A stretch of DNA of 64,000 bases. It comes from Eubacteriales bacterium. Its GTDB lineage: Bacteria; Bacillota; Clostridia; Lachnospirales; Lachnospiraceae. The first letter of the stretch is position 1; each line of letters begins with the position of its first letter. The position numbers and the translations under genes were made by a program. Under the pieces are notes generated by a model, which had not been told where the DNA came from, did not search any database, and saw only the letters and a list, made by a program, of their open reading frames with translations. Positions 56,522 to 64,000 of the stretch are shown here, piece after piece. The stretch spans positions 210,042 through 274,041 of the forward strand of contig JAUNJF010000001.1 in assembly GCA_030533405.1 (NCBI GenBank), in the 5' to 3' direction.

Positions 56522-56553
56522 TTTAATTAGGCTTTAGGTTGCAATTGTATACT
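56522..56553 (+). promoter_or_regulatory. Operator-like repeat and promoter before dlt-like operon
   Basis: TTTAGGTTG at 56533-56541, preceded by a degenerate half TTTAATTAGG (56522-56531), lies 6 bases before TATACT (56548-56553), a likely -10. The same sequence flanks the regulator's own promoter. The repeat overlaps the expected -35 region. Confidence 0.5.
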
Positions 56554-56595
56554 AAACGCTGGAATAAGAAAATGATGAATGGAGGATATTATAAA

Positions 56596-58182
56596 ATGCT
56601 AGTTACATCATATCTTTTTCTAGCGTTTTTTGTTGTTACATTGTTGCTGTATTATATCGTTCAAAAGAATATGCAATGGGTTGTTCTTTTGGTTGCGAGT
56701 TTTATTTTTTATGCATATGCCGGTATTGCGTATGTCGCAATTGTCGGTTTGACAGCTGGTGTTGTATATGGAATTGCTAATTTGATGCAAAAAAATTTGG
56801 ATGAGCAAGAGCGCTTGATAAAAGATGCAGATCGTAAAGCGGCACGGAAAATAAAAAGTAGTAAGAAAAGAGAAAGAAAAAAACTCTTGATATTATCGTT
56901 ATGCATGATAATCGGTGTGCTGTTTTATTTTAAAGGAAGCGGTTTTGTAATCAAAAATCTCAATAGGCTTTTGGACTCTGATGGACATCAAATGATTTCG
57001 AGTTTTGAACTAATTGCACCGCTTGGTATTTCATTTTATTCATTTATGATGATTTCATATTTGATGGAATTGTATAACGGTAAGACGAGAGCAGAGAAAA
57101 ATTTTTTTAAGTATCTAACCTATGTGCTGTATTTTCCGCATATTACACAAGGTCCAATTGCAAAATATGAAATAACTAGTAAGGAGATGTTTCGAAAGCA
57201 TTTCTTTTCTTTTGACATGGTTATGAAAGGTATTTTGTTGATGGTTTGGGGCTATATAAAGAAGCTTGTAATAGCGGATCGAATTGCGCTATTCGTGGTG
57301 AAAATTGTACATCATTCCAGTTCTTATAATGGTCCTATTTTCTTATTGGTTGGAATTGCGTATTCTATTCAAATATATTGTGATTTTTCGGGCTGCATGG
57401 ATATCATTACAGGATGTTCGGAGTGTTTTGGTATTAGGCTCTTAGAAAATTTTAGAAGACCTTATTTTTCTCAAACAATGCCTGAGTTTTGGAGAAGATG
57501 GCATATTTCGCTAGGGGCATTTTTTAGAGAATATGTTTTTTATCCAGTGTCCACATCATCTGCATGTTTGAAAATAAATACCTTTGCAAGAAACAAATTG
57601 GGTAATGAGGCAGGAAGAGATTTGGCATCCTGTATTCCGATTATGTGTGTATGGTTCTTAACGGGAATATGGCATGGTGCTAGCTGGAATTATATTGGAT
57701 GGGGAATGTATCATGGTTTACTGATTTGTTTGTCCACAATTTTTACGGAACCGCTGTCTGGTATGATGCGATTTATGAAAATTAATACAGAAGGACTTGG
57801 TTTTAGAATATTTAGGATGTTGCGTACATTTTTTTTATGTTTGATTGGCAGACTTATATTTATTGGAAGCGGCGCGATGGAGTCGTTGCGAATGATTGTG
57901 TCGATGTTGACCGAGTGGAAGTATAAAATTTCATTTGAAGACTTAGAGCTAAATGGTGCAAGTTGGTTTGTTGTTGGTGTGACTTGTTTATTGCTATTTG
58001 TCGTTTCGGTTGTACAGGAGAGGATGCAACAAAATTGCGTGGAAGGGACGATACGAGACAAAATCATGACGAAAAATGTATATGTTCGTATGTGTGTGTT
58101 GATGGCTGGAATAATATTTGTTTTGTGCTTTGGTGTATACGGTTCTGGTGTTGGTACTACATTTATTTACGATAAGTTTTAA
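56596..58182 (+). CDS. MBOAT-family O-acyltransferase (DltB/AlgI-like)
   Basis: The product is 528 residues from ATG 56596; GGAGG lies 10 bases upstream and a longer TTG frame from 56539 is unlikely. It has about ten to twelve membrane segments. The MBOAT signature is FWRRWHISLGAFFREYVFYP and the catalytic histidine region is GIWHGASWNYIGWGMYHG. DltB moves D-alanyl groups, and AlgI-type enzymes move acetyl groups, across the membrane for surface polymer modification. Residues about 85-120 are unusually rich in Lys/Arg, an insertion in the first cytoplasmic loop. Confidence 0.9.
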   Translation: MLVTSYLFLAFFVVTLLLYYIVQKNMQWVVLLVASFIFYAYAGIAYVAIVGLTAGVVYGIANLMQKNLDEQERLIKDADRKAARKIKSSKKRERKKLLILSLCMIIGVLFYFKGSGFVIKNLNRLLDSDGHQMISSFELIAPLGISFYSFMMISYLMELYNGKTRAEKNFFKYLTYVLYFPHITQGPIAKYEITSKEMFRKHFFSFDMVMKGILLMVWGYIKKLVIADRIALFVVKIVHHSSSYNGPIFLLVGIAYSIQIYCDFSGCMDIITGCSECFGIRLLENFRRPYFSQTMPEFWRRWHISLGAFFREYVFYPVSTSSACLKINTFARNKLGNEAGRDLASCIPIMCVWFLTGIWHGASWNYIGWGMYHGLLICLSTIFTEPLSGMMRFMKINTEGLGFRIFRMLRTFFLCLIGRLIFIGSGAMESLRMIVSMLTEWKYKISFEDLELNGASWFVVGVTCLLLFVVSVVQERMQQNCVEGTIRDKIMTKNVYVRMCVLMAGIIFVLCFGVYGSGVGTTFIYDKF

Positions 58183-58197
58183 CAGTAGGAGAAAGAA

Positions 58198-59289
58198 ATG
58201 AAGAAGACAATAGGACGAGTTATAAAAATTCTAGCGTGGATGATGATATTTGTGTTTCTTGTAAATTCGTTAGGAATATTTGTAAGACCGCAGGAAAAGG
58301 ACTATGATGTATGGCATTATTTTTACAAAGAAGACAATGACACACTGAATACGTTGTTTATTGGTTCTAGTGCAATGTACCGATATTGGATTCCGACACA
58401 GGCATATGAAGAGCAAAATTTTACATCGTATATGCTTGCGCAGTCTAGTCAAGATATGAGAACAATCCCTTACATTATGGAAGAGGCGGTAAAGAGTCAG
58501 GATGTAGATTTGTTTGTTGTAGAGACCAGACCGGTTGTAACTGACAGAGCGAAAATACTACGAGGGATTTTTGAACAGAAAGAGGAAACATATTACTTAA
58601 GTAGAGTAACTGTGGGAATGAAAGCTTCTCTTACTCGAGCAAAACTGATTCATGATCTTTTGGTGGAAGATGAGGAGAATCTGGAGATGGAGTGGATGTT
58701 TCCGTTGTTAAAATATCATGATACGTTGTTGGAGATGACATGGAAAGATATAAAGAAACGATTGTTTTTGGGAAAACATTCTTATAAATTTGCAAGACAG
58801 GTTTCGAGTATTACACCGCAAGAGCAAATGCAATATGTGGATGAGGAGCCTTATGTTTTAACCAGGGAGGATAAAGAAAAAATTGATGCTATTGTGGAAA
58901 AAGCAAATGCATTAGAAAAGGATGTTTTGTTTATTGCAACGTCGTATATACCAACAGATTTGCGATATTATTTGCAAAAAGATCTTGATGATTATATGGA
59001 ACAAAAGCAGTATTCGTATGTCAATCTAAATCAAAAGAATGAAATAGGATTGGATTACAGTACGGATTTTTATGATGAAAATCATGTGAATATAGCGGGT
59101 GCAAGAAAGACCACATCTTATTTGGCTGATTATTTAGCAAATCATTATACATTTCATAATCGATTGTCGGAAAGGCAATCGCAAGAGTGGGAACTTGCGA
59201 AGGAAACGTGGAAAAAGAAGGAAAAGAAACTCATGAAGAAGTGGAAGAAAAAATGTAAGAATACCGAGATGCAAGGAGAAGCAATATGA
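58198..59289 (+). CDS. DltD-like SGNH-fold protein
   Basis: The 363-residue protein has one N-terminal membrane helix (about 8-27). An extracellular SGNH/DltD-like domain follows, with the nucleophile serine in TLFIGSSAMYRYW and the Asp/His site in DENHVNIAGARKT. DltD proteins help transfer the acyl or alanyl group onto the surface polymer. The C-terminus is very Lys-rich (KKKEKKLMKKWKKK). It is 15 bases after the MBOAT gene and its stop overlaps the ligase start (ATGA). Confidence 0.82.
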   Translation: MKKTIGRVIKILAWMMIFVFLVNSLGIFVRPQEKDYDVWHYFYKEDNDTLNTLFIGSSAMYRYWIPTQAYEEQNFTSYMLAQSSQDMRTIPYIMEEAVKSQDVDLFVVETRPVVTDRAKILRGIFEQKEETYYLSRVTVGMKASLTRAKLIHDLLVEDEENLEMEWMFPLLKYHDTLLEMTWKDIKKRLFLGKHSYKFARQVSSITPQEQMQYVDEEPYVLTREDKEKIDAIVEKANALEKDVLFIATSYIPTDLRYYLQKDLDDYMEQKQYSYVNLNQKNEIGLDYSTDFYDENHVNIAGARKTTSYLADYLANHYTFHNRLSERQSQEWELAKETWKKKEKKLMKKWKKKCKNTEMQGEAI

Positions 59290-60788
59290 AAAAAGAAAGT
59301 GTTTTAGAATATATAAAAGAGTATGCTAAAACAAAACCGGATATATTAGCGGTGTGTGAGTTGAGAAAAACGGTAACCTATAAAGAATATTGGAGTAATA
59401 TCTCAAAAATGGCAAATGTATTGGGTAAAATGGCGATAAAAAAGGGAAGCCATGTTGTGCTTCGTTGTACACAAAGTATTGATTTTTTAACAATCTTTTC
59501 TGCATTGCAATATATAGGAGCTCTTGTGATTCCGATAGAAAAAGCCGTCAAGCCAGAACGTGTTATTGAGATTGCAAAAGAAGTAGATGCGTCTATTGTA
59601 ATTTCCGATGTTAAAGTGGATGGCATGACCAGTTTTTTGGTTAAGGAATTAATCAGTGAAATGGAAGAAGAGGATGAGATAAATTTACCACTACCGAAGG
59701 AAGAGGAGCATTCCATGTTGCTGTTTACGACAGGGACGACTGGAAAGTCGAAGGGTGTTGTGGTGAAGCATATAAATGATGTTGCAATCGCTGAAAATGT
59801 GATTGTGGGAACACATATGAGGGAGGGAAATGTTGAAATCATACCGATGCCATTGAATCATGCTTATGGGATGAGGCGATATCAGTCAGATATGGTACAT
59901 GGTGGGACGGTATGTCTGATGGATGGAATGGTACTGATTGGAAATTTGTGGAAATTAATAGATACGTATCATGCCACATCAATGGCATTGTCGCCAGCAT
60001 TTCTTTCTATGATTTTTCAGCTTTCGGGAGATAGAATTGCTTCTTATCAGAATCAGTTTGATTATATACAAATAGGGTCGGCACCGTTGGGTGAGGCAGA
60101 TAAGAAAAGGTTGTTAACACTTATGCCAAATACAAGGCTTTACAATTTTTATGGAGCTTCGGAAGCGGGATGTAGTTGTATTCTGGACTTTAACAGTCCT
60201 GATGATGTTTCGGGATGTATTGGAAGACCGACAGTGAATTCTATTATGCGATTTGTTGATGAAGATGGAAATACAGTAATGCATCCGAGTGAGGAAGAAC
60301 CGGCACTTTTATCTTGGGGTGGAAAAATTGTTGTGGAAGGGTATTATAAAGACCCAGAAATGACCAAAGAAACAATAGAAGATGGTTATGTGAGAACAAA
60401 GGATTTAGCGTATTTAGATGACGAAGGACGTTGCATTTTGGTTGGGCGCGCTGATGACATAATCAATTGTGGAGGGAACAAAATCTCTCCAGTGGAAGTT
60501 GAGGGTTGTGCAAGAGGGTATGCGCAAATTATGGACTGTGCGTATGGTTCGCAATCGGACGAGGTGGCAGGAGAAGTGCCTGTGATGCTTGTGGTTCCAA
60601 AGGAGGGATATCAAGAATCAGAGTTTGTAGCGTACCTTACGAAACGTTTAGAGGCTTATAAATTACCTAAAACGATTTATTATGTAGAATCAATACCTAA
60701 AACGTTTAAAGGTTCGTTGCTCAGAAAACAAATAAAAAAAATAATAGAATCATATAAGGAGGAATATAAAAATGGAAGAATTTATTAA
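59286..60788 (+). CDS. AMP-forming acyl/aryl ligase (DltA-position enzyme)
   Basis: This 500-residue ANL-superfamily enzyme activates a carboxylate as AMP ester and loads it on a carrier. Motifs: LLFTTGTTGKSKGVV (P-loop), FYGASEAGCSC (A5), YVRTKDLAYLDDEGRC (A7 Asp) and GRADDIINCGGNKISPVEVE (A8). The A8 form resembles acyl/aryl-CoA ligases more than D-Ala ligases (DltA: GRxDxQIK). At A10 the usual G-K is G-S (PKTFKGSLLRK), so the standard catalytic lysine appears absent, with a Lys one position before the Gly. It overlaps the DltD-like and carrier genes. Confidence 0.88.
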   Translation: MKKESVLEYIKEYAKTKPDILAVCELRKTVTYKEYWSNISKMANVLGKMAIKKGSHVVLRCTQSIDFLTIFSALQYIGALVIPIEKAVKPERVIEIAKEVDASIVISDVKVDGMTSFLVKELISEMEEEDEINLPLPKEEEHSMLLFTTGTTGKSKGVVVKHINDVAIAENVIVGTHMREGNVEIIPMPLNHAYGMRRYQSDMVHGGTVCLMDGMVLIGNLWKLIDTYHATSMALSPAFLSMIFQLSGDRIASYQNQFDYIQIGSAPLGEADKKRLLTLMPNTRLYNFYGASEAGCSCILDFNSPDDVSGCIGRPTVNSIMRFVDEDGNTVMHPSEEEPALLSWGGKIVVEGYYKDPEMTKETIEDGYVRTKDLAYLDDEGRCILVGRADDIINCGGNKISPVEVEGCARGYAQIMDCAYGSQSDEVAGEVPVMLVVPKEGYQESEFVAYLTKRLEAYKLPKTIYYVESIPKTFKGSLLRKQIKKIIESYKEEYKNGRIY

Positions 60789-60993
60789 GATGTTAAAAGG
60801 AATTAAAGGTAATGTTGATTTTGAACATGAAGATGCTTTGGTGGATGATGGATTGATTGATTCGTTAGATATTATTTCGATTATTTCAGAAATATCACAG
60901 GTGTATGGTGTTACCATTCCGAGTGATGAGATTATATCGGATAATTTTAATTCAGCAAAAGCGTTATATGAACTGGTAGAGGATTTAATGTAA
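60772..60993 (+). CDS. Acyl carrier protein (DltC-like)
   Basis: The 73-residue protein has the carrier signature DDGLIDSLDIISIISEIS; the serine in DSLD would carry 4'-phosphopantetheine. It starts 17 bases inside the end of the ligase gene with AAGGAGG in front, so translation is coupled. It is the likely substrate carrier between ligase and MBOAT enzyme. Confidence 0.92.
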   Translation: MEEFIKMLKGIKGNVDFEHEDALVDDGLIDSLDIISIISEISQVYGVTIPSDEIISDNFNSAKALYELVEDLM

Positions 60994-61019
60994 ATTTATT
61001 GATAAAGGAAGAGTATAGA

Positions 61020-62030
61020 ATGAAAAAGAGAATTATAAGTTTATTCGCAGCGTTTATGTTATGTGGTGCATTGGTAGGTTGTGGTGCCGGAGAAACGGGT
61101 CAGGTGGAAGAAAATCAGATAGTAGAAGATCAGAAGGAAATAGCAACTTTAAATATTGCATATCAATATGGAAGTGCTTATTCACCGCTTGCGATTGCTA
61201 TGGAGAAAAAGTTCATAGAAGAAGAGTATAAACAGGCAACGGGTCAGGATGTAACAATAACATGGACGCAGATGCCTAAGGGTGCAGACATCAATACAGG
61301 TATTGCCTCTGGTCAATTAGATGCAGGATTTATGGGTACAGCACCAGCAGTAACAGGTTGTTTGAAAGGAGCAGGTTACAAGATATTTACAAATCTTTCT
61401 GGACAGGAGCATGCGATGCATACAAATCATAGTGAGATTGCTAGTTTATCAGATTTAGTAGGTGGTAGTAATCAGATAGCACTTGTAAATAATGGTTCGA
61501 TTCAACATATTATTTTGGCTATGTCACTTGCAGAAAATGGTATGGATCCCCATGCCCTTGATTCTAATATTGTTGCAATGGCGCATCCAGATGGATTGGT
61601 GGCACTTCAGTCGGGTTCTGTTGCATGTCATTTGACTTCAAGTCCATATATTTACACAGAAAGAGAAGATGAAAGCTTGACAGAGATTCTAGAAATAGCA
61701 AATACATGGTCTGTGGAAAATTCGTTTATCGTAGGTGTTGCGTCAGAAAGTCTTTATAACGATAATCCAAAGTTGTATGACGCATTGTGCAAAGGAATTG
61801 CGGATGCAATTGATTTTGTGAATAACAACACAGAAGAAACTGCAAAGATTACGTGCGTGGTAAATGGAACAAGTGAAAGTGATGAACTTTTTTATTTACA
61901 AAGTGGTAACTATAGCGCAGAAACTAAGAATCTTCTTGATGTAGCAACCTTTATGGTGGAGAACGGATTTGTAGAAGCATCATCTGTTACTATGGATCAG
62001 CTAGTATTTCCGAATGTAAAAGGTAATTAA
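61020..62030 (+). CDS. NitT/TauT-type ABC substrate-binding lipoprotein
   Basis: The product is 336 residues from ATG 61020 (AAAGGAAGAG upstream). The signal peptide ends in the lipobox LVGCG. The body resembles SsuA/TauA/NMT1-like binding proteins: LNIAYQYGSAYSPLAIAMEK, SGQLDAGFMGTAPAVTG, LVNNGSIQHIILAMSLAEN. These import sulfonates, nitrate, aromatic compounds or vitamin precursors. It starts only 26 bases after the carrier gene, so it is likely in the same transcript as the dlt-like genes. Confidence 0.88.
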   Translation: MKKRIISLFAAFMLCGALVGCGAGETGQVEENQIVEDQKEIATLNIAYQYGSAYSPLAIAMEKKFIEEEYKQATGQDVTITWTQMPKGADINTGIASGQLDAGFMGTAPAVTGCLKGAGYKIFTNLSGQEHAMHTNHSEIASLSDLVGGSNQIALVNNGSIQHIILAMSLAENGMDPHALDSNIVAMAHPDGLVALQSGSVACHLTSSPYIYTEREDESLTEILEIANTWSVENSFIVGVASESLYNDNPKLYDALCKGIADAIDFVNNNTEETAKITCVVNGTSESDELFYLQSGNYSAETKNLLDVATFMVENGFVEASSVTMDQLVFPNVKGN

Positions 62031-62055
62031 TTTATAAAAGAAAAGGTAATATAAG

Positions 62056-62862
62056 ATGAGCAGGAAAAAAGAGTATTTATCATCATTTGTTGTAAAATTT
62101 ATAGCACTTGCATGCATATTAATTGTGTGGGAATTGGCATCAAAGGGCCAGATATTTGGACCTAAAACACAGATTTTACTCCCGTCCTTAGAATCCATAG
62201 TAGTTGCGTTTATAGATAACTTTAAGATAGGATACGCAGGTATGTCTATGTGGGTGTATGTAGGGAATTCCATGAAGTTGCTTTTGATCGGATTGCTTCT
62301 TGGGACAGTGCTTTCTCTTATACTATCTGGATTATCGATCATTAGCAAGAAATGCTATTATGTGTACGATATGCTGGTGTCTGTATTTGATTTATTACCT
62401 GGCGTAGCGTTACTTCCGGTAGTAATAATTATTTTTGGAATAAATTCAGGGGTTATTGTATTCTTGGTAGTCCATTCTGTAATATGGCCGTTGTCCAGAA
62501 ATATTCTGGATGGATTTTTTTCGGTACCAAAGCTTTATGTAGAAGCTGGCACCAACATTGGATTAAGGGGATTCGGTCTTCTTACGGGAGTTTATCTGCC
62601 GGCTTCCATGAATTATATTGTGTCAGGCTTTAAGGTGGCATGGGCTAGAGCATGGCGAGGTCTTATTAGTGCAGAGATGATATTTGGAATCGCGACCTGT
62701 CCAGGTATAGGTCTTTATATTAACCAGATGAGAAATAACATGAACAATGCAGAAATGTATGCTACCCTTATTGTTATCATTATTATAGGGATGATAGTTC
62801 AGTATGGTTTTATTAATCCTATTGAGAAGAATACTGTAAAAAAATGGGGTATGACGAAGTAA
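62056..62862 (+). CDS. NitT/TauT-type ABC permease
   Basis: The 268-residue permease has about six membrane segments and the EAA loop EAGTNIGLRGFGLLTGVYLP. It pairs with the binding protein 25 bases upstream and the ATPase 35 bases downstream. The SsuC/TauC-type architecture is clear; the substrate is not known. Confidence 0.92.
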   Translation: MSRKKEYLSSFVVKFIALACILIVWELASKGQIFGPKTQILLPSLESIVVAFIDNFKIGYAGMSMWVYVGNSMKLLLIGLLLGTVLSLILSGLSIISKKCYYVYDMLVSVFDLLPGVALLPVVIIIFGINSGVIVFLVVHSVIWPLSRNILDGFFSVPKLYVEAGTNIGLRGFGLLTGVYLPASMNYIVSGFKVAWARAWRGLISAEMIFGIATCPGIGLYINQMRNNMNNAEMYATLIVIIIIGMIVQYGFINPIEKNTVKKWGMTK

Positions 62863-62897
62863 TTATGTGAAGACGAAATAAGTGGAAGGATAGGCAT

Positions 62898-63641
62898 ATG
62901 GCATCTATATTAGAGATAAAAGGTTTGAATAAAAAATATGATGATAATCAGGCGGAGCATGTAGTCATAGAAAATATGAACTTCGAACTTGAGGAAAAAG
63001 AGTTTCTTTGTATACTTGGACCTTCTGGTTGCGGGAAAACTACATTATTGAGATGTATAGCAGGTTTTGAAAAATATGAGGGCGAGATAAAAGTGAAAGG
63101 GGAGGTATGTAAAAATCCAGGTACTGACAGAATTATGGTATTTCAAGATTTCAATCAGCTGTTCCCATGGAAGACTGTAGAGCAAAACATTATATATCCA
63201 TTAAAATTGGCGGGTATAAAGAATAAGCACGAATTAAATGAGATTTGTGATGATGTTCTTTCAAAGGTAAAGCTTTCAGATTATAACAAATATTATCCGC
63301 ATCAGTTATCAGGTGGTATGAAGCAGAGAGTGGCGATAGCTAAGGCGCTTGCTTTAAAGCCGGAGATTATCTTGATGGATGAGCCGTTTGCGGCATTGGA
63401 TGCTATGACTAGAAATAATCTTCAAAGGGAATTACAGATTATATCAGAAAAGGAGAATTGTACATTTATATTTATAACACATAATATACAGGAAGCGATA
63501 GTGTTGGGGTCGCGCATTATGGTAATGGCGAGTGGTGGTAAAATTGTAGTGGATGAAAAGAATCAGTTACAGAAGCCAATTACTCCTGCATCGGTTGGAT
63601 ATGGCGAGATGTGGGAAAGAATGCATGATGCATTATATTAA
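62898..63641 (+). CDS. NitT/TauT-type ABC ATP-binding protein
   Basis: The 247-residue ATPase has Walker A LGPSGCGKTTLLRC, Q-loop VFQDFNQLFPW, signature LSGGMKQRVAIAKAL and Walker B IILMDEPFAALDA, the SsuB/TauB pattern. GGAAGGATAGG lies upstream. It completes the importer and ends the operon at the terminator that follows. Confidence 0.94.
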   Translation: MASILEIKGLNKKYDDNQAEHVVIENMNFELEEKEFLCILGPSGCGKTTLLRCIAGFEKYEGEIKVKGEVCKNPGTDRIMVFQDFNQLFPWKTVEQNIIYPLKLAGIKNKHELNEICDDVLSKVKLSDYNKYYPHQLSGGMKQRVAIAKALALKPEIILMDEPFAALDAMTRNNLQRELQIISEKENCTFIFITHNIQEAIVLGSRIMVMASGGKIVVDEKNQLQKPITPASVGYGEMWERMHDALY

Positions 63642-63702
63642 GTGCAAAATGAATGCATGAGGTATCTTAATTAAATGAAAAATTGAATCATAAACAAAAT
63701 GA

Positions 63703-63727
63703 AAAAAGTTGGGTGTCCAACTTTTTT
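63703..63727 (+). terminator. Intrinsic terminator after NitT/TauT operon
   Basis: AAAAAGTTGG, loop GTGT, CCAACTTTTT, then TT-ATTT. Confidence 0.88.
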
Positions 63728-63856
63728 TATTTATGTGAATATAGCTAAATGAAAAGATTAAGAGAATGATGTCACAAAAAAAACACACTTTTGACAAATT
63801 ATTTTCAAAAAATTGACAAATTGTTACCACAAAATGGGCATAAAGTATATAAGGTA
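63728..63856 (+). other. AT-rich spacer with repeated TTGACAAATT
   Basis: TTGACAAATT occurs twice (about 63782 and 63805). The copies look like -35 hexamers, but no -10 sits at proper spacing. It probably contains the promoter of a gene beyond the window. Confidence 0.35.
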
Positions 63857-64000
63857 GGTAATTACGAAACTCAATTTAAAATAGTGAACTCTGTAAAATA
63901 TAAACAAATCCAAGTTGGGTCGTTTGCACTTAATTATGTATGTAGTGGTACATAAGGTCACAAAGTACGTGACCTAAGTACCAACATACATAAATATCCC
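63857..64000 (+). repeat. Long inverted-repeat intergenic element, copy C (cut by window edge)
   Basis: It begins GGTAATTACGAAACTCAATT, very like the terminal repeat of copy B. It continues with TGTAAAATATAAACAAATCC and GTTTGCACT, as in copy A. The central hairpin is TATGTATGT (63935-63943) with ACATACATA (63984-63992), topped by AGGTCAC/GTGACCT around AAAGTAC. Compared with copy A, both stems have compensatory changes. The right arm is outside the window. Confidence 0.8.

Overview
The window looks like the chromosome of a low-GC Gram-positive anaerobe of the Lachnospiraceae (Butyrivibrio, Pseudobutyrivibrio, Roseburia and relatives). The reasons are AT-rich DNA with strong GGAGG-type ribosome binding sites, TTG starts, an atpZ-atpI-atpBEFHAGDC order, a sugar ABC importer beside a GH10 xylanase, large secreted proteases and BspA-like leucine-rich-repeat proteins, and many GGDEF/HD-GYP proteins. 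The assignment is an inference from gene content; no 16S rRNA is present. I see no transposase, prophage or CRISPR array.

Layout. 1-5.4 kb: tail of an AraC-type regulator, a lipoprotein-dependent oligosaccharide importer (binding protein plus two permeases) and an intracellular GH10 xylanase. 5.5-7.7 kb (minus strand): MecA adaptor and a CwlD-like amidase. 7.9-11.5 kb: secreted C1 cysteine protease, Sua5-type tRNA threonylcarbamoyladenosine enzyme and RpiB. 11.5-18.8 kb: complete F-type ATP synthase operon whose c subunit carries a sodium-binding signature. 18.9-28.7 kb: GT2 glycosyltransferase, HD-GYP/receiver protein, two GGDEF proteins, a chemoreceptor and a MATE pump, with a decayed ATPase gene between them. 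28.9-36 kb: two-component system, nitrilase-family amidase, parvulin, flavin reductase, LysM/G5/M23 protein. 36.3-45.5 kb: a 1407-residue subtilase, tRNA-Lys, a binding-protein/VWA fusion, and an LRR protein whose C-terminal domain matches that of the subtilase. 45.7-50.5 kb: operon of NatAB-like ABC exporter, membrane protein, XRE regulator, CPBP protease and sce7726-type protein. 50.8-53 kb: second MATE pump and a DUF4234-like protein. 53.2-54.5 kb: L10 leader and rplJ-rplL. 54.6-63.6 kb: a two-component system directly followed by a dlt-like operon (MBOAT, DltD-like, AMP-forming ligase, carrier protein) that runs into a NitT/TauT-type ABC importer.

Two things stand out. First, three intergenic regions (3927-4127, 50549-50753, and 63857 to the window end) hold a family of long inverted-repeat elements. 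Two of them share an inner hairpin whose stems differ by compensatory changes while the loop AAAGTAC is kept, which points to a conserved structured element. Second, the dlt-like operon pairs MBOAT/DltD-type surface acylation machinery with an acyl/aryl-ligase-type activating enzyme, whose usual C-terminal catalytic lysine appears replaced, and with its own importer. A direct repeat TTTAGGTTG lies upstream of both its regulator and its first structural gene, suggesting a self-contained, regulated cell-surface modification system.
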